Origin: Acidobacteriota bacterium
GTDB taxonomy: Bacteria; Acidobacteriota; Terriglobia; Acidiferrales; UBA7541
DNA: 64,000 nt
Direction of reading: 5' to 3'
NCBI GenBank assembly: GCA_003167215.1
Contig: PMTV01000025.1
Span: 29,490-93,489 of the forward strand
Shown piece after piece: positions 24,509 through 33,974 of the stretch. Below the pieces are notes generated by a model. That model had not been told where the DNA came from and searched no databases. It worked only from the letters and a program-made list of their open reading frames with translations. Position 1 is the stretch's first letter, and the number at the start of each line of letters is the position of its first letter. A program made the translations under genes and the position numbers.

Positions 24509-25666
24509 ATGTTTGCCGGCCGCACGAACTGGAATCTGAAATCCAATCGTTTGAGCGAAGCTCTCGCCCAGCATCGTGCCGCGGGCGAACCGTTGCTTGA
24601 TCTCAGCGCCTCGAATCCCACCGAATGCGGTTTCGAAAATGACCGCCGGGCCATCCTGCAAGCCCTATCAAACCCAGGTTCTCTCTCGTATGACCCCGAT
24701 CCCAAAGGCATACTTTCCGCTCGCCGCGCAGTCGCCGATTATTATTCAGCGCGCACGATCGTGGTTCCCGCGGAAGACATAATCCTTACCACCAGCACCA
24801 GCGAAGCCTACTCATTTACGTTTCGCCTTCTTTGCAATCCTGGCGACGAGCTTCTGATACCCGAGCCCAGTTATCCGCTCTTTCGTTTTCTGGCGGATAT
24901 TCACGACGTAAGACTCGTCGGCTATCCATTGCTGTACGACCACGGATGGCAAATTGATTTTCACGCTCTGCAACAGACGATCACCGCGCGCACGCGTGGA
25001 CTCATTGTCGTCAATCCCAATAATCCCACGGGGCATTTCTGCAAGTCCGGCGAGATGGAAAAACTCAATGAAATTTGCTCAACTCGCCAAATTGCCATCA
25101 TCGCCGACGAAGTCTTCCTGGATTTTCACCTCGCTGCGGCCCAGCCGCGCAGTTTCGCGGCGAATGCCGGAAGTCTTACTTTTACCCTGAGTGGCCTCTC
25201 CAAAATTTCCGGCCTGCCTCAAATGAAAGCTGCCTGGCTGATTGCGAGAGGTCCCGCGGAATTGAAATCCTCGGCGCTCGCGCGGCTCGAACTGATTGCT
25301 GACACTTTCCTTTCGATGAACGCACCGGTACAGCTCGCCCTGCCCGTGTTTTTGGATCTTCGCCATGGGTTTCAAAAACAGTTGATGGCGCGCGTACGCA
25401 AGAATCTCGCGCAGCTCGATAAGCAATTATCGGCACAGAGTTCCTGCGCCCGCTTGGAAATGGAAGGAGGCTGGTACGCCGTAGTCCGCGTCCCGGCAAT
25501 TCGCTCTGACGAGGATTTAGCCATCGAGCTTCTGACTACGCAAGGGGTTTACGTCCATCCCGGACACTTCTACGATTTCCCGACCGATGGCTACTTAATT
25601 GTCAGCTTGATCGCGCAAGAGCGCGATTTCAACGAGGGGATAAAACGCTTGCTCTCGATGTTCTAG
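24509..25666 (+). CDS. PLP-dependent aminotransferase, class I/II
   Basis: A 385-residue fold-type I enzyme. It shows TTSTSEAYSFTFRLLCNPGD, the cofactor loop VVNPNNPTGHF, IIADEVFLDF (Asp contacting the pyridine) and LSGLSKISGLPQMKAAWL with the Schiff-base Lys. A class-specific Arg is expected near SLIAQERDF. The amino-acid substrate cannot be told. The gene starts 10 bp after the small membrane gene and ends with a 4-bp convergent overlap with the next gene. Confidence 0.9.
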   Translation: MFAGRTNWNLKSNRLSEALAQHRAAGEPLLDLSASNPTECGFENDRRAILQALSNPGSLSYDPDPKGILSARRAVADYYSARTIVVPAEDIILTTSTSEAYSFTFRLLCNPGDELLIPEPSYPLFRFLADIHDVRLVGYPLLYDHGWQIDFHALQQTITARTRGLIVVNPNNPTGHFCKSGEMEKLNEICSTRQIAIIADEVFLDFHLAAAQPRSFAANAGSLTFTLSGLSKISGLPQMKAAWLIARGPAELKSSALARLELIADTFLSMNAPVQLALPVFLDLRHGFQKQLMARVRKNLAQLDKQLSAQSSCARLEMEGGWYAVVRVPAIRSDEDLAIELLTTQGVYVHPGHFYDFPTDGYLIVSLIAQERDFNEGIKRLLSMF

Positions 25667-25923
25667 CGCAAACGTCCCGGCGGGTCCGCCGTTTCCGGCG
25701 TTTCCAGCTTCAATTCGGGTCCTTCATGGTCCGGTAATTTCGAAGGAGGCAATTGCGGAATTCCCACTCCCCGATTCAGCTCGAAATGTTCTTTCGCGCA
25801 GCGCGGGCAATATCCCTTTCCCGTTTCTTCGTCGCGCTGGCTGGCGAGTTCGTAGCAATCGCAAATGCAATCGCAATACCCGGTGGTCGAAGCGGTCTTG
25901 ATTGGCACCAGTCCCATCTGCAA
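25663..25923 (-). CDS. Small Cys-rich hypothetical protein
   Basis: An 86-residue protein with two Cys clusters, CDCICDCYEL near residue 17-26 and CPRCAKEHFEL near 39-49, which look like a zinc ribbon or metal knuckle. The C-terminus is Pro-rich and acidic (ELKLETPETADPPGR). The family is unknown. It is convergent with the aminotransferase gene by 4 bp. Two ATGs two codons apart (25923 and 25917) are possible starts. Confidence 0.55.
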   Translation of the reverse strand: MQMGLVPIKTASTTGYCDCICDCYELASQRDEETGKGYCPRCAKEHFELNRGVGIPQLPPSKLPDHEGPELKLETPETADPPGRLR

Positions 25924-26033
25924 TTCCTCCGTCGCAGGATACTACCCGGGAGCGTTTCGTAGCGCAAGGCAGGAACGTCGGATAAAATCTAGCGGCACCT
26001 GGCCAACCTTGGACAAACAGCTTGAAAAACACT

Positions 26034-26099
26034 GGAAGGGCGGGGTTTCAACCCCGCCGTAAGTCGCTCGCTTCTTCAGGGGTTTTAACCCCTGAAGTC
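26034..26099 (+). repeat. REP-like intergenic repeat, copy 2 (half unit)
   Basis: GGAAGGGCGGGGTTTCAACC, then CCGCCGTAAG, and later CAGGGGTTTTAACCCCTGAA. Both arms are self-complementary (GCGGGGTTT/AACCCCGC and CAGGGGTTT/AACCCCTG). The same pair of arms occurs inside the copy at 44288-44395. The element lies between two convergent minus-strand genes' ends. Confidence 0.65.
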
Positions 26100-26125
26100 T
26101 CCAACCGAGTTTTCAGCAGTCTCGA

Positions 26126-27307
26126 CTAAACGTGTTCGAGCTGTGCCAGCCGGAACGGGTCGCCAACTTTATCGTGCAGTTCTAGCCAGACGCTGTCCGC
26201 TTGCGACAAAAATACTTCCACGACGCGCGGATCGAATTGGCGGCCCGAATACCGGCGAATTTCTTCACGCGCGGCGGAAATCGGCATGGCTTTGCGGTAC
26301 GGACGGTCGGAAATCATCGCATCGAGCGTATCCGCCACCGCGAATATTCTTGCGCCCAGCGGGATCTGTTCGCCCTTTAATCCTCGGGGATATCCCGAGC
26401 CGTCGAAACACTCCTGGTGCGTTAACACGATTTCGGCCGCATCTTTCAGGAAGGGAATTCGCTTGAGCACTGCAAATCCGATATCGCAGTGCGTGCGCAT
26501 GATTTCCCGCTCTTCGTTTGTCAGAGGACCGGGCTTTCGAAGAATGTTGTCGGGGATCCCCATTTTGCCGATGTCGTGCAGGAACGCGCCGCGCGCGATG
26601 TGCCGCAGCAGCCCTTTATCCACTCCCATGATTCGCGCCATGGTGATCGTGAATGCAGTAACGCGTTGGCAATGGCCCTCAGTCTCCGCGTCCTTCGCAT
26701 CCAGTGCGCCGCCCAGCGCTTCCAGTGTGTAGTCGTAGGATTGTTCCAGATCCTGCAGCGCAATTGATAGCTGCTGCGTGCGCTCCGCCACCAAATGCTC
26801 CAGGTCGCTCTGGTAGGTCCGGTTTTCAAGCACGAGCTGCCGGTGTTCCAGCGCCCGCCGCACGCTCAGGTGAAGCTGGTCCTTCTCGAACGGTTTCAGA
26901 ATGTAGTCGTAGGCTCCCGCTCGGATCGCTTCCAGCGCGATGGAGATATCGTGCATCGCGGTAACCATAATCACCGGCACGTCCGGGTCTTCGGAGCGCA
27001 ACTCGGAAAGCAGGCGTATCCCGTCCATTTCGGGCATTACGATGTCGCTCAACACCAGGTCGAACGAATCGTTTCCGAAAGCCTCGAGCGCAATTACCCC
27101 GTTCGGGCACACGGTACACTTGTACCCCTGTGCATCGAGCAGGGTCGAAACGACCTCTCGAATCGCCTCTTCGTCGTCTACTACCAGGATTTTCTCTCGC
27201 TCCACCGGCGGCTCCGAACTATCCCTATCGTAAGTATAAGCTGCGCGACAATCTCGGGCAGGCGACTTGTTTCGTCCGCGTGCTAGTTTGCACAATGCCT
27301 CGCCCAT
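26126..27307 (-). CDS. Response regulator with HD-GYP cyclic di-GMP phosphodiesterase domain
   Basis: A 393-residue protein. The receiver domain (about 40-155) contains KILVVDDEEAIREVV, a phosphoacceptor Asp in DLVLSDIVMPEMDG and the conserved Lys in ILKPFEKDQL. After a coiled linker, the HD-GYP domain has AFLHDIGKMGIPDNILRKPG and HQECFDGSGYPRGLKGEQIP, so the metal-binding HD and the GYP triad are kept, though the usual HHE is HQE. The class degrades cyclic di-GMP. AGGAG five nt before 27307 favours that ATG over one at 27331. No cognate kinase is adjacent. Confidence 0.9.
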   Translation of the reverse strand: MGEALCKLARGRNKSPARDCRAAYTYDRDSSEPPVEREKILVVDDEEAIREVVSTLLDAQGYKCTVCPNGVIALEAFGNDSFDLVLSDIVMPEMDGIRLLSELRSEDPDVPVIMVTAMHDISIALEAIRAGAYDYILKPFEKDQLHLSVRRALEHRQLVLENRTYQSDLEHLVAERTQQLSIALQDLEQSYDYTLEALGGALDAKDAETEGHCQRVTAFTITMARIMGVDKGLLRHIARGAFLHDIGKMGIPDNILRKPGPLTNEEREIMRTHCDIGFAVLKRIPFLKDAAEIVLTHQECFDGSGYPRGLKGEQIPLGARIFAVADTLDAMISDRPYRKAMPISAAREEIRRYSGRQFDPRVVEVFLSQADSVWLELHDKVGDPFRLAQLEHV

Positions 27308-27424
27308 AGGCTCCTGGTCCGGCCGCCGCATAGCCTCGGGTCCTCCGAAGAAACCCGGGGAAACCTGCTATTCTTCATTGACATCCAAATCCAATATGTT
27401 CCGTCTAATTCTTTGGAGGTGGAG

Positions 27425-28837
27425 ATGAAGCGGTTTGCAGTTTTGTTACTCGCGTTTTCGTTGGGAATGGCGGTGGCCGCTCAGCAGGCCGCATCGCCGA
27501 AAATCGCCGCTCCTGCCCAAACGCCTCCGCCCGCTCAAGTCCCTTCAACCTCCAACCCGGAATTCTTGAAAGCCGCGGACGAAGTGCTCGCGCAGATGAG
27601 CCAAATCCTGGCCCTGCCGATCAAAGAGCCGCTTAAAAAGAGCCTTCGCTCCAAACAGGGAATCCGCGAGTATCTGATCCGCGAGGAAAAAGAGGACAGG
27701 ACCGACGCCGAGCGCTATAACGACGAAAAGACTCTGGAAGCTTTTGGCTTGATCCCCAAGGATTTTCCGCTCGATGCTTTCATGCTCGACGTTCTCACCG
27801 ATCAGGTCGCCGGCCTTTACGACCCCAAAGCCAAGGAATTCTACATCGCGGACTGGATCCCGGCCGACGAGCAGCGCGAGGTAATGTCTCACGAATTGAC
27901 TCATGCTTTAGAGGATCAGTCCTTCCACATCGATCCGTGGATCAAAGCTGCTCGGCCCAACGATGACGCTGAGCTAGCGCGCCAGTCGGTCAGCGAAGGC
28001 TCGGCGCTCGCCGCCATGGTGGACTACTCCATGAAAGACCAAAAAGTCGGCGTCCGTGACCTGCCCGATGTCTCGCTTCTCATCCGTTCCGGCGCTGTCA
28101 CTGAAATGGACAAAGATCCTAAACTCTCCAAGGCTCCTCTCTTCATCCGTGACGAGCTGCTTTTCCCCTATCTCGCCGGCACCGGCTTTTCCCAGCAGTT
28201 TCTGAAAGCTCATTCCGGCTGGAAGGACCTTCACTTGATTTTCGAAAATCCTCCCGTCTCCACCCAGCAAATCATCCATCCGGATCTTTATTTGTCCAAC
28301 GTAAAGCCGGAAACCGTCACTTTGCCTGATTGGAAAGGTTTGGCGCCGGAGGATTGGAAGCTGCTGGAAGAAAACGTCCTGGGTGAATTCGGTCTCGGCG
28401 AGGTTTTAAAACAATTTCTCGGGCAGGAGCGCGCCGATAGGATTTCTCCGGCGTGGAAAGGCGATCGCTACGCTACTTTCGAAAACGCCTCGACCAAGAA
28501 AACTTCGCTGGTGTTCCGCGTCGCGCTGGACAACCCGGACGATGCCGCGCGTTTTTTCGGCCAGTATAGTGAAGTGTTGGAACTAAAACACACGGATCGC
28601 AAGGAACTTTTCCGCCGCCCCAATTTTTTCCAGTTTCAGACCGACTCCGGCGGAGTCTTCCTTCATTGCGCCGCAACCACCTGCCTGATTGTTGAAAACG
28701 CCGGCCGCGATACATTCGACAAAATCAACCGCGCGATCAGTCTCCCCGCCGCGCCGGTTCCCACCGACGCGGATGCCAAGCCTCCGCAGGCCATCACCAG
28801 ACTAATTCAACACGTCGCTATTGGTTTTGGTGGTTAG
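27425..28837 (+). CDS. Exported HExxH-containing protein, unassigned
   Basis: A 470-residue protein with a clear signal peptide (RFAVLLLAFSLGMAVAAQQA) and a Pro-rich linker. A zinc-site-like MSHELTHALEDQSF lies near residue 160, in a region reading DVLTDQVAGLYDPKAKEFYI. The C-terminal half has no known domain. It resembles acidobacterial secreted proteins that carry a single HExxH and may be peptidases, but a third metal ligand could not be assigned. The ATG is set by GGAGG 6 nt upstream, and a TTG 12 nt earlier is in frame but unlikely. Confidence 0.75.
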   Translation: MKRFAVLLLAFSLGMAVAAQQAASPKIAAPAQTPPPAQVPSTSNPEFLKAADEVLAQMSQILALPIKEPLKKSLRSKQGIREYLIREEKEDRTDAERYNDEKTLEAFGLIPKDFPLDAFMLDVLTDQVAGLYDPKAKEFYIADWIPADEQREVMSHELTHALEDQSFHIDPWIKAARPNDDAELARQSVSEGSALAAMVDYSMKDQKVGVRDLPDVSLLIRSGAVTEMDKDPKLSKAPLFIRDELLFPYLAGTGFSQQFLKAHSGWKDLHLIFENPPVSTQQIIHPDLYLSNVKPETVTLPDWKGLAPEDWKLLEENVLGEFGLGEVLKQFLGQERADRISPAWKGDRYATFENASTKKTSLVFRVALDNPDDAARFFGQYSEVLELKHTDRKELFRRPNFFQFQTDSGGVFLHCAATTCLIVENAGRDTFDKINRAISLPAAPVPTDADAKPPQAITRLIQHVAIGFGG

Positions 28838-28892
28838 AAAACGGAAGGTCAGCCGCCGCCGCGGTTTCTTATCACAAGTCCGCCCGCGAGTT

Positions 28893-29975
28893 TCAGTCGT
28901 TGAGCGATAAACCTGCCGAATCCGTACGGTGAATCACCATCATAGTCTGGTCGTCAGCCTGTCGCGTGCCTGACGAAAAACTGTTCACGTCCTTCAGGCA
29001 AGCCGCCAGCAGCTCTTGTGGCACCCATCCGTGCCGTTCGCCCGCCACGCGCATGATCCGCGCGACACCGTATTCCTCGCCCTTCGTGTTTGCCGCTTCC
29101 GAAATTCCATCGGTGTACAGAATCAGGCTGTCTCCCGGTTCCAGAAGCACCCGCTCGATCGTGTAACGGCTCTTCGCAAACATTCCGAGCGGCACTCCCG
29201 TCGAGGCAATCTTCCTCACCCCATTCTTCTCCACCACCAGCGCAGGAAAATGTCCGGCGCTGGCGATTTCAAGTTCACCGAAGCCGCCCGCGCGCCCGCA
29301 AATCAGCGTCGCGTACTGCCCCGCAATCGTGCTCTCGCAAAACACGTGATTCGCCCGTTCAAGAAGCCCGTCCAGTTCCAGTCCCAAGCCGGAAAGACTG
29401 CGAAACATTGCGTGCAAGTGCGACATCAGAAGCGCAGCAGCCACTCCTTTGCCCGCCACATCGCCGAAGAGAAACACCAGCTTCCCATCCCCGTTCGATG
29501 GCGAAATCAAATCGCAGTAATCGCCGCTCACCAGGCCCGCCGGCTTGTATTGGTAGTGGACCTGCCAATCGCTAAATCGCAGATTCGTTTCCGGCAGCAG
29601 ACCCCGCTGGATTTTCGCCGCCAATTCCATATCTCGCTCGAGAGCGCGTTGCTCGCCGCTCGAAAGATGATCGAGGCAAAATTGCACCAGCGGATCGGCC
29701 AGCAGGCGTTCCTTCTCCACCGTATCATTGCAAGTCGGGCAAATGCCGTACGTTCCGTCGTCCATCCTCTGCAGTGCGGAGTTCACCTCCACCAGAATCT
29801 CCAGGAACGGCGCTGCCGGAATCTCCGGCGTTGCCGCCGAAACCGCGGAATTCAGCTCGGTACGTCGCTTTTCAAGTTGCTCGCGCAGGTAAGGATCGGT
29901 TACTCCAGGCATGGTGATGGCCTCCAGTTCAGAGCTTCTGGCAAGTCTCGCCGCGGTGCTATCCGATTCGGGCAT
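28893..29975 (-). CDS. Zinc-finger (DksA/TraR-like) plus SpoIIE/PP2C phosphatase fusion
   Basis: A 360-residue protein. A helical N-terminus (about 15-60) leads to a DksA/TraR-like element, ALQRMDDGTYGICPTCNDTV ... FCLDHL. Its metal set reads C-x2-C ... C-x2-H, so one Cys of the usual four is His. The C-terminal SpoIIE-type PP2C domain (about 140-355) carries KPAGLVSGDYCDLI, FLFGDVAGKGVAAALLMSHL, LYTDGISEAAN and ADDQTMMVI, keeping the metal Asp residues. Such proteins usually dephosphorylate STAS-type anti-anti-sigma factors. A strong AGAGGAG precedes the ATG at 29975. It overlaps the end of mrfB by 17 bp. Confidence 0.88.
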   Translation of the reverse strand: MPESDSTAARLARSSELEAITMPGVTDPYLREQLEKRRTELNSAVSAATPEIPAAPFLEILVEVNSALQRMDDGTYGICPTCNDTVEKERLLADPLVQFCLDHLSSGEQRALERDMELAAKIQRGLLPETNLRFSDWQVHYQYKPAGLVSGDYCDLISPSNGDGKLVFLFGDVAGKGVAAALLMSHLHAMFRSLSGLGLELDGLLERANHVFCESTIAGQYATLICGRAGGFGELEIASAGHFPALVVEKNGVRKIASTGVPLGMFAKSRYTIERVLLEPGDSLILYTDGISEAANTKGEEYGVARIMRVAGERHGWVPQELLAACLKDVNSFSSGTRQADDQTMMVIHRTDSAGLSLND

Positions 29976-31383
29976 GGGAACTCCTCTTTTTGTCTCTTCC
30001 ATCTGATTCCGCAGCTTGGGCCGGAGATTCCTCAACTATCGGCTCCAGCGGCAGACGCCCCGCCTTTCGCTCCAGCCTTGCCAGGCGATGCTCGAATCGC
30101 GCGCGTATCTGTTGGTAGCGTGCCCGCGCAATCGTGCCCAAGCGCTTCGCCCGCTGGAGCTCGGTAAGCGCATCGCGCGAAATCGACGCGGCGCGTTGAG
30201 GCTCGCGGATGTAGCGCTCGTAATAAATCGCCAGTTGTTCGTAGGCTTCAAATCCTTCGCGCGAATTCCCCAGCATCCCTTCCCATAAATCGCGCGCCTT
30301 CGAATGATCGCCCTCGCGCTTCGCCAGCCGAGCCAGCGAGTGCCGGGCCACTCTATCTGTTTCCGCAGGCAATTCATCTGCCGCGAGCGACTGTTCGTAG
30401 TGTTTGCGCGCCCGCGTCGCGTCTCCGCGTCGCTCGCATATGCGCGAGAGTCCGAAAAGCTCGAATCCATCTTTGCCCGCCAGATCCGCCTCGGCCAGCA
30501 GCGAAACGATGCGGCTCGAAAGCGCCGCCAGTCCCCGAAGATCCATTTGATTGTGCAGAAAAATCGGGACCAGCGGCTCCGGCGCCCCTCCGCGCAGAAA
30601 ATCAAAATATATTTCGGGGATGAATTCCGACGCCACGTCCGCCCCGCGATTCCACCCCAGCACGTGGCGCTCGAGTTCCTGCAAACGAACCGACCCAATC
30701 CGCAATCGCCACAAGTTTCGCGCTGGATGCAGAAAATCCAGATGCGCGCGCGGTGCAGGCGGCCGCAGCGTTCGCGTCATCCGATAGCGCGTTTCCAGTA
30801 GCGGCCAATCGAACGACTTGCCGTTGAACGTCACCAGCACCCGGCGCTCTGCCATTCGCTCCGCCAGGGTTACCAGCAGCGCATGCTCCTCGCTGTGATC
30901 GCGCATGAAAAATTGTTCCACTTCCAGGCCGCCGGCGTCCCACCACGCAATCCCCACCATGAACGCGTAGGTTCCGCTCCCGCCCATGATCCCCGTAGTT
31001 TCCGTATCCAAAAAAAGCCATTGCCGAGGGTCTCCCGCTTCCTCCGCAGCATCCGGCAGCAGAAGCCGCAGCGCCGACGCATCCATTCTTTCGTCAGCCA
31101 AGCCGTGGCCCAATGGCGAGCAATCCGTTTTCACACCGTCCGCCACATCGGAGAACCATTTCCGCAGCGCAAGATGCTCGCCAAATTCATTTCGCAATGG
31201 CGCCGCACCCAGAAGTTCCGCCAGTCGCCCCGCGCCTTCAGGAATGTTGGCTAAAAACCCGCGCGGTTCTCCAGCCGCACTTTCGCCTTTATCGAAATCC
31301 TTCGGCAGCGTCGAGTTCGAAACGCGCGCCGCACCGTTCAGCGGTTTCTGCAACGCCTTCACTCGCCAGAACCGATCTAGCAT
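29959..31383 (-). CDS. mrfB: DEDDh exonuclease with TPR-like tail (MrfB/YprB family)
   Basis: A 474-residue protein. The RNase H-like exonuclease core (about 120-310) shows FLDTETTGIMGGSGTYAF, VTFNGKSFDWPLLETRY, LDFLHPARNLWR and HNQMDLRGLAAL, giving the acidic metal-binding set. The C-terminal part (about 330-460) is a run of TPR-like helices (LFGLSRICERRGDATRARKH and so on). In Bacillus, MrfB acts with helicase MrfA in a nucleotide-excision-independent repair of mitomycin lesions. The same two-gene order is kept here, with the start 8 bp after the mrfA stop. The ATG at 31383 is chosen because the longer frame runs into mrfA. Confidence 0.85.
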   Translation of the reverse strand: MLDRFWRVKALQKPLNGAARVSNSTLPKDFDKGESAAGEPRGFLANIPEGAGRLAELLGAAPLRNEFGEHLALRKWFSDVADGVKTDCSPLGHGLADERMDASALRLLLPDAAEEAGDPRQWLFLDTETTGIMGGSGTYAFMVGIAWWDAGGLEVEQFFMRDHSEEHALLVTLAERMAERRVLVTFNGKSFDWPLLETRYRMTRTLRPPAPRAHLDFLHPARNLWRLRIGSVRLQELERHVLGWNRGADVASEFIPEIYFDFLRGGAPEPLVPIFLHNQMDLRGLAALSSRIVSLLAEADLAGKDGFELFGLSRICERRGDATRARKHYEQSLAADELPAETDRVARHSLARLAKREGDHSKARDLWEGMLGNSREGFEAYEQLAIYYERYIREPQRAASISRDALTELQRAKRLGTIARARYQQIRARFEHRLARLERKAGRLPLEPIVEESPAQAAESDGRDKKRSSHARIG

Positions 31384-31391
31384 GGTTTTGC

Positions 31392-33821
31392 TCACGCGCA
31401 GAGTTGCTCCAGGATTTTTAGTGCCGCTTCTTTCGCTCGTTCGCTTTTTTCTCCTACTGGTCCCACGCAGGAAGGGCACCCCTGCTCGCACGGGCAAGCC
31501 GCGATTAGCTCGCGCGTCCGCCGCAACAGCAAATCGTGCACGCGAAAAAGTGGCTCGCTGAATCCAATCCCGCCCGGATACGCATCGTAAAGGTATAAAT
31601 TCGGCTCGAAGAATTCCTTCATCTGCGATGGATCGTTCATCGCCGTGGTGAACTCCTGCCAATCCGTTTCGATTCCGGGGCTAGCCGGCCGCTCGCCCAC
31701 GGCAGTTCCCAGATCGCGCCGGTCGCACATCAGCAACAGCGTTGCCATGGATTCCAACGCGTACAGCAAGCCGAAAATTCCGCTCTGCCGGTCGGACAGC
31801 GCAAAAGGCAACCCAGCCAGCAGCCCGCGTTCGAGCGTGATCCAGAACGACGTTGTGTGCATTTCGTTTTCCGGCAATTCGAGTTTTCCCGCGCCCACAT
31901 TCTCGTTGGTAAAAAATTTGATCTTCTTGAATCCCACCACCTGTGAGCGCACTAGCACGTCGCCATGCGCGCGAGCGGCGGGTCCCGCAATGCGCTCCTC
32001 CTCGGCGATCTCCAGCACGCGCACTTGCGTGTAGCGAATCGCGTCTGTGAAATAATCCACGTTCACGCGCTTCACATACGCCTTGCGCTGCTCGAAATCG
32101 AGCCGCTCCACGTGATACTGCTGTCCCTGGTGAATGTAAATCGCCTTCGGATGCACTGTCGTGAGCGCCGAAGAAAAATCAACTTCGCCAATCACTTCAG
32201 GCTCGCCTTCGTTCTCTCCCGTCACATGAATGATTACAAAATTGTCGGACGTCACCGATCGCAAGCTCACCGTGTCCGCCGGATACGCCTGCTGCACCCA
32301 GTGCCAGTTTCCGCCGCTGCGATGAAGATATCCCGCCTCCGCCAGTCGCTCGCACACTTGCTGCAAGTCAACGCTCCCGATTCGTTCGTCTGGTGAAAGA
32401 GGCAGCTCAAACGCCGCGCATTTCAGATGGTTGACTAGAATTTCCAGATTGTCCGGCTGAACGTAGGCGTGTTCCGGCGAGCGCCCGAAAAAATAATCCG
32501 GGTGCTGCACGATGAATTGGTCCAGCGGCGCGGACGACGCCACCAGCACCGCGCAGGACGCGCCGCTTCGCCTCCCCGCGCGCCCGGCACGCTGCCATGT
32601 GGAAGCGATCGAGCCCGCGTATCCCGCCATCACCGCTGCGTCGAGTGAGCCAATGTCGATACCCAGTTCCAGTGCATTTGTCGCTACAACTCCGCGCACT
32701 CGCCCTTCACGCAGCCCGCGTTCGATTTCGCGCCGCTCGCCCGGCAAATATCCCCCGCGATATCCGCGCACCGGCTCCGGCTGTCCGGGTTGTGGGCGGT
32801 TGGCTTGCTGCAAATATGTCAGCAGCACCTCGGTATGCAATCGGCTGTTCGCGAAAACAATCGTCTGAAGTTTCCGCGCAAGTAGCTCCTTCGCCACTCG
32901 CGTGGTCTCGTTCAGATAGCTTCGCCGAATCCCCAGGTTGCGGTTCACCATCGGCGGGTTGTAAAAAACAAAAAGCTTCTCCGCCGACGGCGCTCCATTC
33001 TCTTCCACCACTTCCACTTCGCGCTCGATGAGCTGCGCCGCAAGCTCGCCGGGATTCGCAATCGTCGCCGAGCAGCAAATAAATCGCGGCTTCGACCCGT
33101 AAAACTCCGCAATCCGCGCAAGCCGCCGCAACACATTTGCCAAATGGCTCCCAAACACGCCGCGATACGTGTGCAGCTCGTCCAGCACCACGTACTTCAA
33201 ATTCTCAAACACGCGCGTCCACTTCGTGTGGTGCGGCAGGATTCCGGTGTGCAGCATGTCCGGATTCGTCAAAATCACGTGCCCGCGCTCGCGCACCGCC
33301 TTCCGCGCGTCGCTCGGCGTATCCCCGTCATACGTAAACACGCCAAAACAGTCGTCCAGCCGCGTCGCCAGATCGTGCAATTCGGAAAGCTGGTCTTGCG
33401 CTAGCGCCTTGGTGGGGAACAGGTAAAGCGCGCGAGTATCCGCGTCTTCGAGAATCGCGTTCAACACCGGTAGGTTGTAACAAAGTGTCTTCCCCGAGGC
33501 AGTTGGCGTCACCACCACAAAGTTTTTGCCGCTTCGTGCCAGCTCCGCCGCCGCACCCTGATGCGAGAAAAGTTGCTCGATCCCCTTGCCGCGGTAGGCC
33601 GTAGCCAACTCCGGCCGCACCCAGCTAGGCATCGGAACGAACCGCGCCTCACGCACCGGAATGTGCCTTACCGCGGTAAGCACTTCGTCCGTCCTATATC
33701 GCCCCGCCAGAGCGCTCAGAGCATCCTGCACCGTATCAATCGTCGTGCGAGGATTGAGTGCCGGGACTGTCCCAGTCGCTCGCTCTAGCGCAAGACCATG
33801 CCCCGATCCTGATGCGGTCAT
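31392..33821 (-). CDS. mrfA: DEAD/DEAH-box helicase with DUF1998 domain (MrfA family)
   Basis: An 809-residue SF2 helicase. Motifs run in order: PTASGKTLCYNLP (Walker A), VVLDELHTYRG (DELH), CCSATIANPGE, VATNALELGIDIGSLD and QRAGRAGRR. The C-terminal DUF1998 region ends with FEPNLYLYDAYPGGIGFSEP and the four-Cys cluster CPCEQGCPSC. MrfA in Bacillus needs such a Cys cluster for mitomycin lesion repair. GGGGAGG six nt before the ATG at 33821 supports that start. Earlier in-frame starts at 33842 and 33914 lack one. It is the first gene of mrfA-mrfB-phosphatase. Confidence 0.9.
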   Translation of the reverse strand: MTASGSGHGLALERATGTVPALNPRTTIDTVQDALSALAGRYRTDEVLTAVRHIPVREARFVPMPSWVRPELATAYRGKGIEQLFSHQGAAAELARSGKNFVVVTPTASGKTLCYNLPVLNAILEDADTRALYLFPTKALAQDQLSELHDLATRLDDCFGVFTYDGDTPSDARKAVRERGHVILTNPDMLHTGILPHHTKWTRVFENLKYVVLDELHTYRGVFGSHLANVLRRLARIAEFYGSKPRFICCSATIANPGELAAQLIEREVEVVEENGAPSAEKLFVFYNPPMVNRNLGIRRSYLNETTRVAKELLARKLQTIVFANSRLHTEVLLTYLQQANRPQPGQPEPVRGYRGGYLPGERREIERGLREGRVRGVVATNALELGIDIGSLDAAVMAGYAGSIASTWQRAGRAGRRSGASCAVLVASSAPLDQFIVQHPDYFFGRSPEHAYVQPDNLEILVNHLKCAAFELPLSPDERIGSVDLQQVCERLAEAGYLHRSGGNWHWVQQAYPADTVSLRSVTSDNFVIIHVTGENEGEPEVIGEVDFSSALTTVHPKAIYIHQGQQYHVERLDFEQRKAYVKRVNVDYFTDAIRYTQVRVLEIAEEERIAGPAARAHGDVLVRSQVVGFKKIKFFTNENVGAGKLELPENEMHTTSFWITLERGLLAGLPFALSDRQSGIFGLLYALESMATLLLMCDRRDLGTAVGERPASPGIETDWQEFTTAMNDPSQMKEFFEPNLYLYDAYPGGIGFSEPLFRVHDLLLRRTRELIAACPCEQGCPSCVGPVGEKSERAKEAALKILEQLCA

Positions 33822-33974
33822 ATCTTTCCTCCCCACGCTCATCGTCTGCGGTGCGCAGGCTTCCGCCCACTCTGGCCTATTCGCTTTTTGTTCGCTTACC
33901 CTAACATAGGTCAAGCGGGTAGCACAACACCGCTATTCGGTAAGTTTTCAAGGCATCTTAACTTGCGGTCCACT

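Noticed and set aside
29016..30167. A 383-residue open frame antisense to the PP2C phosphatase gene
   Set aside because: Very basic, low-complexity translation with no start signal. The minus-strand gene has all catalytic motifs.
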